Assembly: GCA_029641185.1 (NCBI GenBank)
Contig: JAPWGK010000002.1
Span: 1,860,001 to 1,924,000 of the forward strand
Direction: 5' to 3'
Length of the DNA: 64,000 nt
From: Pseudofabraea citricarpa
Taxonomy: Eukaryota > Ascomycota > Leotiomycetes > Helotiales > Dermateaceae
Made by a program: the position numbers and the translations under genes. The notes beneath the pieces were generated by a model. That model saw only the letters and a program-made list of their open reading frames with translations. It had not been told where the DNA came from and ran no database searches. Shown in pieces: positions 36,958 through 46,961 of this stretch. Within the stretch, counting starts at the first letter, position 1, and the number at the start of each line of letters is the position of its first letter.

Positions 36958-38538
36958 ATGGGATATAATTTACACTTTGAGCCGATGGCTCAATCTCAAT
37001 TCTTTCAAACTCAGATATATAGGCGCGATGACATGGATTTCCAAGACTCATGGAGCCACAATATCGATCCCGCACTGCGAGGACCCGATGTACATAGCTG
37101 GCATGACCACGAACAACCACTCCAGCGATGGGCAGCAGAACCAGAGAAGACACTTTTTACCGCAGGATCTATTACAGGCTTTCAAGTCCAAGACTTCTCA
37201 AAACATATTGGGCCGACTGCTCCACTTCCACAAGCTGTGGTAGCTCGTATGGATTCTCCTCCACTCTCCCAGGATCTATCTTCTACTTGTAGCAGCGTTA
37301 GAAGCCCACGAGCAGAAGCAGAGTACTACTCGGATTACTATTCCCAGGCTCCCGAGGAGTTTATTTATCCACGTGCAACTGATCATTTGAACCAAGGACT
37401 TCCGGATTGGACTGAGAAGCGCCAACTCCAAAATTTTCTACCCTCATCGGGCTACCCGTGCGTGAACATGAGCCAGGTTCAAGCAATTGCAGACGTACAA
37501 TTCGAAATGTTGGACGAAGGCTACATTGTTATGGACACAAAGAGTGACTTCACTGAAGCTCTTCCACCATCCCTGGACTGTAATGCTATTCGCGTATACC
37601 GTGGAACAAGTGACGAAGGACTCGGAGCGTCTATCAAAAGTGAAGGTTCCCCGAAACACGAGAAGTCCTACGACTCACATGATAATGCCGACATCGATGC
37701 CGAGGGCGATGAGGAGGTAGAAGCTGACACCATAGTTTGCGAGTATCCCGAGCCTGAAGAAGCCTCTGACACTGAGTACAATCCACGTTCGTCTCGCCCA
37801 CGCAAGCGCCGGGTGTCAACTAAACCCAACAACTCGCTCACCAGAAGACCTCAAACATCAAGGATCACTAAGAAATCCAAGACATCTTCAATGTTGACCT
37901 GCAAATCTTGTCCCAAGCTTCCAGCTTTTCCAGACGCCAATTCCCTGCGTCAACATGTTGCCGTGTCTCATTCCCGCTTCTTCGTCTGCGTCTTCTCCTT
38001 CGCCGGCTGCAAGTCTACGTTCGCATCCAAGAACGAATGGAAGCGACATGTCTCATCACAACATCTTAATCTCTGCTACTGGACATGTACCCAAGACAAC
38101 TGCTCTGGTGCAGAATTCAATCGGAAGGATCTCTATACACAACACCTGCGACGGATGCACGCACCTTTCGCTGTAAAGCGACAAGGCAAGAAACTCGCGT
38201 CGTGGGAAGAGCGCGTCAGGGAACTCCAGACTTCCGCTCTACGAGAGAGGAGAAGTCCCCCTAGCCGACTTACATGCACCAAGGAAGGTTGCGATGTGTA
38301 CTTTGAAGGCGCAACCGCCTGGGATGACCGCATGGAACACGTGGGCAAGCATCTTGAGAAAGGAGCGATGCTCGACCAAGGTGCGGACGAGTTGCTCATC
38401 GACTGGGCTCAGGAGACCAAGGTCATCGAGCGGAAGGGAAGCGGATGGCGATTCTGTGGGACCGGTCACCACCGTGACGCGAATGATGCCAGATCCCATC
38501 AAGAGGACGACGACGATGCCGAGTGTGAAGATGAGTAA
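36958..38538 (+). CDS. C2H2 zinc-finger protein, 526 residues
   Basis: Intronless probable regulator, start ATG at 36958 (context accATGG). The N-terminal 240 residues are low complexity and Gln/Ser/Asp-rich. An acidic stretch near 240-270 (DADIDAEGDEEVEADT) is followed by a basic nuclear signal (RPRKRRVSTKPNN). Fingers: CKSCPKL...LRQHVAVSH near 315-340, CVFSFAGCKSTFASKNEWKRHVSSQH split here by position (about 345-370), CTQDNCSGAEF...HLRRMH near 376-400, and CTKEGCDVYF...RMEHVGKH near 441-465. The second and third fingers match those of the gene at 34030-34687 (SKN-D/E-WKRH...SQH, then a W-x-C finger), so the two are related neighbours. The C-terminus is acidic. Confidence 0.88.
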   Translation: MGYNLHFEPMAQSQFFQTQIYRRDDMDFQDSWSHNIDPALRGPDVHSWHDHEQPLQRWAAEPEKTLFTAGSITGFQVQDFSKHIGPTAPLPQAVVARMDSPPLSQDLSSTCSSVRSPRAEAEYYSDYYSQAPEEFIYPRATDHLNQGLPDWTEKRQLQNFLPSSGYPCVNMSQVQAIADVQFEMLDEGYIVMDTKSDFTEALPPSLDCNAIRVYRGTSDEGLGASIKSEGSPKHEKSYDSHDNADIDAEGDEEVEADTIVCEYPEPEEASDTEYNPRSSRPRKRRVSTKPNNSLTRRPQTSRITKKSKTSSMLTCKSCPKLPAFPDANSLRQHVAVSHSRFFVCVFSFAGCKSTFASKNEWKRHVSSQHLNLCYWTCTQDNCSGAEFNRKDLYTQHLRRMHAPFAVKRQGKKLASWEERVRELQTSALRERRSPPSRLTCTKEGCDVYFEGATAWDDRMEHVGKHLEKGAMLDQGADELLIDWAQETKVIERKGSGWRFCGTGHHRDANDARSHQEDDDDAECEDE

Positions 38539-39610
38539 ATTTCTCATCGGTGAGGCCGCTGGCTAGACCGATCTAGATTTCGCACACCATTTCTCCGCGT
38601 TTGTTCAATTAGTCCGCGTCTGTGTCTTTCCTTCTGTTCCTCTTGGACAGGTCGTCCTTGTGGGAGTCCCTTGTAGGAATCTTTTTGGGCGGTGGCGTAC
38701 GATTCATTCGTGTCTTTGTTGTTCTGAGATTTTCGGTTGCGATTGCTCTCTTGGCTGCCTCCCTAACAAAGTTTGAGACTCTGGGTGTCTTCGGCTCTCG
38801 AGCTAGGAGGCGGCTGTCATCTGTTACCAGGTACCAGGTTTTGGATTGGGCTCGGATGTTGACTCGGGCGTGTTTTCTCTTTACGTTAGTCGGGTCGGGA
38901 CCGGAATCGGGTTGGAGTTCCGCTTCTTCTGCTCCTCGTCATGATTGATACCTCTTGTTTTTTTCTTGTTTTTTTCTTGTTTCTTCTTCTTCTACGGAGT
39001 ACTGCTTCCCTAATTGCTCGCTATGATTGACGATGGATTTATGACGTTTATGAATTTGGGATCTTTTTTTTTTGTTTATTTTACTTCTTATTTTCTCTAG
39101 CTTCTTATTCTCTCCTTTCTACATTTTGTTAAAACATGTATACATCGCGCAACATTCATTCGTTGAGCCAACAAAGCTAAACATCGGTTATAAAATAGAA
39201 AATATATATTTATTGTACTCGGTACTTCCGTACAAAAGATGCGAAAGCAAGATCCACATTCCTTGCCCCTTGACGGTCAAATGTAAAAAGAGCATAATGT
39301 AGATTGTAGTAGAAGTGAAATCACGATCGTCCGTGCCTCCAGTATCCTTCCCGTCTTTTCTCTGAAACGTCCACGGTCCAGGTGGTGGGTGCGGTGCCCG
39401 CCCGGCCCTCAGCGAGCGAGGATCTTCTGCGGATTGCGACTGATTGATTCCTCTTCGACACAGTACAAAAACACGAATACGCGGGCCCACATGTTGCAAC
39501 GTACTCTACTACTTACAGTACAGTACGGGCTTGTTCGTTCCGTACCTGTAGTGGGGTGAAGTCGATATGCCTCGGCCTCCTCCCCTTCTCCCCTTCTCCC
39601 CTTCCCCCTA

Positions 39611-39648
39611 TCGTCACGTCACGTCACGTCACGTCACGTTACATCACG
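39611..39648. repeat. TCACG tandem array
   Basis: Five perfect pentamers then degenerate copies. Each unit carries CACGT/ACGTCA-type cores, which resemble bZIP and bHLH binding cores. Confidence 0.85.
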
Positions 39649-39681
39649 GCATCGGGCGTCCACGTTCGAGGCTCGGCTCGG

Positions 39682-39714
39682 GTGGATGTGGATATGGATG
39701 TGGATGTGGATGTG
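39682..39714. repeat. TGGATG microsatellite
   Basis: About five hexamers, one with a GGATAT variation. Confidence 0.75.
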
Positions 39715-42700
39715 GTGTTGAGGAGTCGATAAGTTGATATGATCTGGTGTGGATATTCCTCGTGGAACCGGTGCCGGTGTATGTATGTGTGGCACTGTGA
39801 GGTTGGGAGTGGGGTCTTTAGAGTTCTGCTACTGTCGAACTCTCCTCCTCCCTGCTCGGCGGCTTATTGGGTGGCGGGCTGGCTGGGCTGGCTTGTTCTC
39901 GCTTAACTTTTCTTTCGACGAATGAATGCTTCCGTCTCCTCTCCCTTTTTTTTTTATCTTCTTCTTCTTTTCTGTGTAGGCTCCTCCGGGAGTCAGGCAA
40001 GCAGGAAAGGGAAATTAGTAATCGGCAGCTGAGACATTTACCTCTCTCTCCTCTTTTTTTACCTATCTATTTATCTTGGCCGCTCTCTTGATTCCACCTG
40101 CAAGGACCAGCGTGCTGCACACCGCAGAAAATCTAAAATGTTGGGAAGCTGAACCCGAGCGAGCGGGTTATTGGCCATGCTGTACGACCACGGTCCTTCC
40201 AGAAGGTACGAGACAGAACCTACCGTGGCCAAAAAGGCATAAAAGCAACAAGGGGGGGTTCCAAAGGAGCGAAAGGTAAAAGTAAAAAGTAAAAAGGTAG
40301 AGTAGAGCATGCGAAAGACAGTTCCTGAAAGCTACTGTAGAATTTTTAGCCTTTTCGGGGTCGGTCGCTTGCTCGGCGTTGCCCGTTGTGGAGACGTGAA
40401 CAGGGCGCCAACGTACGTTCTAAGGTTCGACGAGAAGACCAAATCCAAACTCTTGGGATTTTTTATTTTTTATCTTGTCGATGGGTAGATTGGGGTGGGA
40501 GATTCATCGTCGGTGGAGGACCCTATCGCAGCGTGATCTTGATGATCATTAATCAGCAGAGAGCGAGCGGAGAAGTCAAGCGAGGTAGTAGTATCGTAAT
40601 GGAACTGGACCTTCAATATTCCCTCAGAGTGCCAATGAAGAGACGCGAGGTGAGAGCCCTTCTTGAGGTACACTAGTAAGATGCGATACTCGCTGACCTA
40701 ACTAGAGTTTGTTCTTCACCTACTGCAGAAGCAATGTCATGAACGCGCATGACTATCTGGTTCTGCCCCCCTCCACAGCTCGATTCTACCACAACCCACA
40801 TCGTTCATCCTAGTCTACACGCATCAAAGTGACGGCCGATAGGACTTCTTTGCAATCCAGGCGCCTCGAGTGGGACCGGATGCCTCGTCCGCAGAGAAAT
40901 CCCATCGACGCGTCCGTTGACATAAAGCATAAACGAGACCCCTACAGCAATATCCTATGCCATAAAACCCAATAATACCCCCAAGCTCTAGGCTATCCCT
41001 GCACCTTTCTCCCTCACGCTCACCGTCTGGCACATTTCGCATAAACGGCTTGTTTGCTGTTGTTATTGTTGTCTGGAGAAAGGCGATAGCGAAGGCTGAC
41101 GGAAGCAGACATGCGCCTTCTACGCTACCTAGACAGGGACAACCTAGACCCGCGTATATCACCGACGGTATCATCCCAAGTATATTACCGTACCGTACCG
41201 TATGCTCCTATACTGTAAGACATTGACTCTCCGCGATAGTCAGTAAGGGAGCACGGAAACCTTAATGCTATACCCACCTCAAGTACCGTACGGTTCCGGT
41301 ACTTGTCTGTTGCCATGCCTAGGCGCTGGGGTGGTATCCGGTACGGGACATGGACAGCAAACTGCACAGTACGAATCCTTCCGCCCACTCCCCCGAGCTC
41401 CTCTGCCTGACTTTCCCCGCGAACAGGAACACCAAAGTACCGGGCCCGGTACGTAGCTCGGGGGGTGGATGGTACGGTAGACGGCCATGGCCATGGATAT
41501 GGGCGCGGCAGACGGCAGCTACAACGGTAGACGGAAAGTCTAAAGGCGAATGCGCAGAAGCAGCAGAAGACAGTAGAACAAGAGGAAGAAAGAAGGAAGG
41601 GAGGAAACAAGGAGAATAGAAGGGCCGTTTAAAGCTTGCGTTGGCTAACGAACGGGATTCGCTATCTGAGGGCTGTAGCGACGCAGCGGAGAATCGGAGA
41701 AAGGCCAACTTCTCCGCTCGGGGCCCCCAACATCTAGGAATTCTAGATGCCTTCGACTTTCCTATGCTGACGCACGAGACATGCAGTGCGGTGTGCGGTG
41801 TGTTGGTTGGGTGCGTGTGCTCTATGCGCTGTGCACGCACGGTTGATTTCAAAAGGGAGCATCTATCTCGTTACTGCATCAGTCCTAGCCTACAGTAGGG
41901 GACCAACAACTTCAACAACCCAAACCACGTTGGCGCCACGGGTACCAAGGATCTAGATTTCCATGAGGGGAGACAGCATGCGGATGGGGTAGATTGATGT
42001 CTTACATGGAAGGTAACAAAGTCCACGGGGGAGGTGACGAAAAGGGAGTAGTTGGTAAAGAGCTGAGTGAATGAGTGAGTGGTAATTTGTAAGGGTGTAG
42101 GTAGGTAGCAATGAGGGAATTATCACACCCCCCAATAGCTGTCACTCAATCAATCTTCCTTCTCCAGGCCATTTAATATCAACCTTGATGTATGATGTAT
42201 CTCCGGTATCGTGCTCACATGAAATATTAAATGAAAATCAATATGAAAAAGTCTAAAGCACCCAAATCAAGAATCATAAATGGGTATAGTCCGTCTGTCT
42301 TGTCATGTCATGCCCTAAAGGCTTAAGGTCAGTCTAATGAGCCCTTCCCAAAAGAGGCAATAGTTGCACCGACCGCTCCAGAGGTCGCTTTCGCTACCTG
42401 CTGTACTGTAGATCCTCCATCCATCTTCCATCCATCCCACGACAGACGACGTAAAGTACATGCTCGAGTATCATCGCATAGTTTATTGTCGAAGATACCA
42501 TTCCGCATGGGGGAATCCCTCCCACAGACAAGACAAGGACAAAAGACCCTCCGAACAAGCACGCAACAAACTCTCGAGAAATCAAGAATCACGCCATTCC
42601 ACCGCGCACAACATCCTAAAGAGGCCTCGAAGAGTCAGCCAGCCTAACCCTGCGGTTGCGGTGGTGCCCGTTTCCTCGTTCACGTTCACGTTCAGTATTA

Positions 42701-42823
42701 TTCGCCCTTCACCCTTCGCCTTCACTTTACGGCAGATGACAAGACCCGAGATTATTTTCGCAGCAATGGAATCGCCCGCAGCCCGCAGCCTGCAGCCTGC
42801 AACTTGCATAGCGCCTCTCCAAT

Positions 42824-42860
42824 CTCTCATCTCCCATCTCAATCTCAATCTCAATCTCGA
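42824..42860. repeat. CATCTC/AATCTC microsatellite
   Basis: Tandem run of ATCTC-containing hexamers in the gene-free region. Confidence 0.75.
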
Positions 42861-43162
42861 CCTGGATCTCGAATCGCCATGCTCCAATCTGCATCCAATC
42901 TGCAATCCGCAATCTCATCAGAATCTCGCAACCGTTACGCTACACCACTAGACGACGCCTTCCTGCAGCCAACCAGCCCGTCCTGGCCTTCCAGCATGCC
43001 TTGTCCGCAGCACCAACCCGGAAGAGGAAGGCCGCCAGAGAGATCTTGGTCGTCGATGGCTGGATGGAAGCGCAGACGAAAACAACCACGAACCGGATCT
43101 CGATCCGCCATCTAGGCCGTCAGCTTGCAATACAAGTATTGTAGCGTACTGTGCTGTACAGC

Positions 43163-43250
43163 AAGCAGCAGGAGCAGGAGCAGGAGCAGCAGACCAGAGA
43201 GGGGTCGTCTGAGCGTACATACTGTATCCTATCCTATCCTATCCTATCCT
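43163..43250. repeat. CAGGAG and TATCC simple repeats
   Basis: A CAGGAG run at about 43163-43193 is followed within 30 bp by a TATCC pentamer run at about 43223-43250. Confidence 0.8.
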
Positions 43251-43496
43251 GTGCGTATCTGCTGCCTTTTGCCTCCTACAGTCAAGTACCTCACTAATAA
43301 TAAACCCCGCTGCTCATCCGTACCCTTACCAGGCTTACCAGGACCCGTACAGTAGTGCCAGTGCAGTCGAAGAGCAAACCGGGGAAAACCTCCCTTGTAT
43401 CAGATATGACACGAGCGTGGCTGGTTTCGCTCGCTGACGGGCATGGCATGGGAAAGGGCATGTGGGCGATGTGACATTTTAATTGGGGGAGGGGAT

Positions 43497-43575
43497 GAGC
43501 TGGGGGGGGGAGGAGAGAGAGGGGGGGTTGGGTGTTGGGGGCGTAGGGGCGTAGAAGCGTAGGGGGGTTAGGGTA
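43497..43575 (+). repeat. G-rich tract with quadruplex potential
   Basis: Several runs of 4-9 G separated by short loops on the + strand, including isolated TTAGGG. It is not a telomeric array. Confidence 0.7.
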
Positions 43576-45121
43576 CAGTAACGGCAACGGTAACGTTGGC
43601 CCCTCTTCTTCCCTCCGCTCCCCTGCCCTCCCCTGTACAACGAGAGGTTAGGGTCGGGGTTGGGAATAACAGGAAAAAAATGATCTGAGCCCCAAGCGCA
43701 AGTCAGCTCGCTCGCTTATCGAACTTTGTGCCTGTCCCTGCGGAGAGCCGTTGGCGCCCTGTGGTTCTTTCGCTACGCGGAGCCGGTCACGGTCTCCTCT
43801 CCTTTGCTCGCCTAACGGTAATAAAGGGCCACCACCCACCTACCCTACCACCAGCAGACGGTCCACAGCCAAAGGGGAGAGGGAAGGGAGAGGGGGAAAA
43901 CTCTTCTTTGCTCTCGCCCAAGGTTTGCACTCTTCTTCTTTTTCTGTATCCCCTCGCCCTGATTCGAGGGCTGAGGCCGAGAGAGTACCGGACGAGGTCA
44001 GGTCGACAAAGTTTCCCGTTCCTGTCTTCTTATTTGCCCTGCTCGAAAACTCTATACCGTCCCCCTCCTGAGTCCTGACATCCCTCTCCTGGTCTCGCTC
44101 TGAACCCCTTCTGCGCTTTGGTTTTCTACTACGGTGCTTGCGGAGATTTGTTTAAGGTTTCTAGGAGAAAAAAAAGCTTGTGTCACATAGTGGATGGGGT
44201 TAAGTTCTGCCTCCTCACGTTTTGCATAAGCAGAAGCTCATCTGGCTATATGAAGGAAATATATATCTTTTCATTTCTCCTTAGGTGTCGTGATATCATG
44301 AAAATTCATCTCCGTTGCTCATTCCGTCGTGTTCCCATCATCTGTTCTTCTGGTTCTGGTTCTGATTGAGGTTCTGGGTTCCGTGGTGCTTGCTAGAAAT
44401 ACATGGTAAATGAAAATAGGGAAGAAATGAAGACGACCAATCCAAAAATGAGACCAAACGTGCTAAGATGCCGCCAAATGAAACCAAGAGCAAGCAATAA
44501 AAGAAAAAAAGAGATCCGAGCTTTTTTGGTACATGATCAGGTTCATGTCGTGTCGTCGTTATGCATGGGTGTGCGATGCGGTTTGAGTTCAAAGGAAAAT
44601 CCCGAGCGATAGGAGGAAATGAAAACACAAAGGAGATAGATCGCGGTATGAAAAGCTGCCCTCCTGATTAAATCCCTTTCCCTGTCTGACGTCCCGCCTT
44701 GCTCCCTCCCTCCCTCCCTGTTCTGATTATTATGCGTCCGCGTAACCAATCTCCCTACCCCGCCATTATCGTCTACTTTCAGCACATCATTCTTCTTCGA
44801 GGTGTAGCATCCGTATCGACTCTGCCCGGACGAACACGCTTGCCTTCGTCCTTTGCGTCGTACGATCTGACTGGCCATAGGGAAAACTTAATTATCGATG
44901 TTGCAACAACGCGTTCTGATCCTGCGCTGCGCTACGAATCGCATCTTGTCGCGTGTACCGATCGAAACAAGCGAGCAAGAGGCGCACACACCGATCAATT
45001 CCTTCAAAAAGCACAAGTGCCCGAGTTCCCCGGTAGATCCGGACTTCTTTCGCAATTCGGCCAGACCGCTCTGGATCCATGCGGAGGCCTTTCATAATCG
45101 TTACAAATAATAGTGCCGTGC

Positions 45122-46961
45122 TCAGGCCAAGCTAATTGCGCTGTCGTTGAACCGTTTCGTGCCAATTATCTCGGTCTCGTCTGTTTTCATGTCGAGTCGT
45201 CTCCACATCTCCTCCACCGACAGTCTGGCTCTTCTGATGCTGCCCAAGTTGCGAAGTCGCTGTAGTGCCATTAACCGCTCGTGTATGAATCGTCGCTGCT
45301 CTTCGTTGAGCTCTCTCATGCTTCCTAGAACAAAAAGTGGCCATAGTAGAGTTGAGGAATTAGGTAGCTTTTCGAGGTGTTCAATGATCGTGGCGATTAA
45401 GTTGGTTTTGAAGGCAGAGGACATGATTGTATTACTGTGAGGAAATGTAAGCCCTGGTAAACGTGAACGTAGGTATAGAAGTGCAGTCAATCGCTTGCTT
45501 TCGGCGATGATGGTAAGCTGTTCTGGATCATTGGCTGTCGAGGGAATGGTTTGTTGCAGTGACAGTAAAGAACGCTCAATTGAATCCCGCTCTGTAGATA
45601 GTTGGATTAGGGTTGTTGCGGGGCTTGCAGCTTCCTGGATCTAGTGCAAAGTGTCAGTGATAAGGAGGCAGAGACTATGCCGTAGAGTCCACTATCTGCT
45701 TACTTTGGCTGCTTTTGCAGCTAAGTTGGGGATCTTGCGGATGATGGACATGAGCTCTCGCGAGCATCCCATTAAAACATCAACCTCTTCCATATTTTCC
45801 GATGCTGGCCAGGTGCATGATGGATCATCAGAAAAGGCGAAGTCTTCTTCATTTGCAGTACGGCTCATAATCGCATGCGCAACAAAGTACATGCGCAGGA
45901 AAGCAAGCAAGTTCTTCTCACTGGCGGTGTGGGTTCCGTTGTATCGTGTGAGATTTTCAAGAAGAGATAGGCCGCCACGGAGATGCGTCACCCAGGACGG
46001 ATTGCAGCCATCGGAAATCTAGACGGTGTGAGGGAAGCAGGAAATGCCATGAGAAGCAAAAACGTACATCGTAAAAGCATAGCATCAGTATCGTGGCTAC
46101 GACTCTCGCATCAGCGTTACCAGCATCAATAGCGGATTGTACCCCCTGGATAGCTTTGTGCTTGTGACTCAGTGCCTCTCTCTCAAACCGTGTATCGTTG
46201 AGGAGACGAAGTTGGTTTGCAGAAACAGCAAGCAGAGCACTGTTCAGAGGAGGGAAGGTTACTGCAATCGGCGCGAGCAGTTCAAGATAGGGGTTTTGCG
46301 ACGAGCTCAGGGAGCAGTTAGGCCCGATCACTCCTACAAAATAGTCGAATAGATTGCCTTCAATAGAAGTGTAGCTTTGAGAGGCTGGCCTAGAAGGACT
46401 CCTCCCTAGGATGAGTTCCTGAGAACGCTCGCTCACTAAGTCCAGCGAAGTTGTTTTGAGAATTTCAGCAGGCTCGTCGAACAGCTCATCCTCCGTGTCA
46501 GCCTCCTCGACTGACATGAGATGGTCGCCGTCCTGTAAGTTCTTGCCAAAATCATTGCAAGTAGTATTTAGAAAGATCCACTTGTGGACGTAGGGCCTCA
46601 AGTCGACGGGCTGGAAGGCCTCCTCGAGCTTGGATTTTGGCTTAGGCCGCTTGCTCTTGGTCCAGACGCCTGCTTGACAATCAGTGCTGAAGAATGCGAC
46701 GTTGGGGGACTTGCGACCTTCGCGACCTAATGCGATGCCTTTCTGAGCAGCATCCTCTCGCCATAGCAGTCTCATGCCATATTCGCACTTTAAACGGAGC
46801 CGGACGCACCGCACACATTTTGGCGTCTCCTCCGTACACTGGACATGCACCTCTATCTTTTGGGTCAAAACCACGACTCAGTTGGGATGGAGGTTCGTAC
46901 CTTTGCACTTCCAGCACCCTGTCCGGCGTCGTAGGACCTCACCGGATGGTTTCCTCGTCAT
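45122..46961 (-). CDS. Zn2Cys6 transcription factor with fungal regulatory domain
   Basis: Fungal binuclear-cluster DNA-binding regulator. Four exons: complement of 45122-45640, 45704-46018, 46068-46852 and 46901-46961, in phase, giving 559 residues. The cluster is complete and is split by intron 1: Cys16, 19, 26, 33, 36 and 43 in the spacing C-x2-C-x6-C-x6-C-x2-C-x6-C. RLRLKCEYG follows. The rest is helical with GNLFDYFVGVIGPNCSLSSS, NPYLELLAPIAVTFPPL and SDGCNPSWVTHLRGGLSLLE, matching the fungal-specific domain of the second type (Fungal_trans_2, from memory). Pathway unknown; no neighbour on its strand suggests a target. Confidence 0.92.

Larger units (their letters stand above)
38539..45121. 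other. 6.6-kb gene-free convergent intergenic region
   Basis: Lies between the 3' ends of a C2H2 and a Zn2Cys6 regulator gene. No open frame shows family features, a signal peptide or a workable exon chain on either strand. Contents: T-rich tract near 38955-38998, TCACG array 39611-39648, TGGATG repeat 39682-39714, many GTAC-containing near-palindromes near 39510-39550 and 41185-41305, AATCTC repeat 42824-42860, CAGGAG and TATCC repeats near 43163-43250, and a G-rich tract 43497-43575. No transposon ends or remnant coding sequence noted. Confidence 0.6.

Noticed and set aside
40824..41852. Open frames of 116-177 codons in the gene-free region
   Set aside because: They overlap each other on both strands, are Pro/Ser/Arg-rich from simple sequence, and show no family features.
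43560..43665. TTAGGG-like motifs suggesting an interstitial telomere
   Set aside because: Only isolated single copies inside general G-rich sequence; no tandem array.
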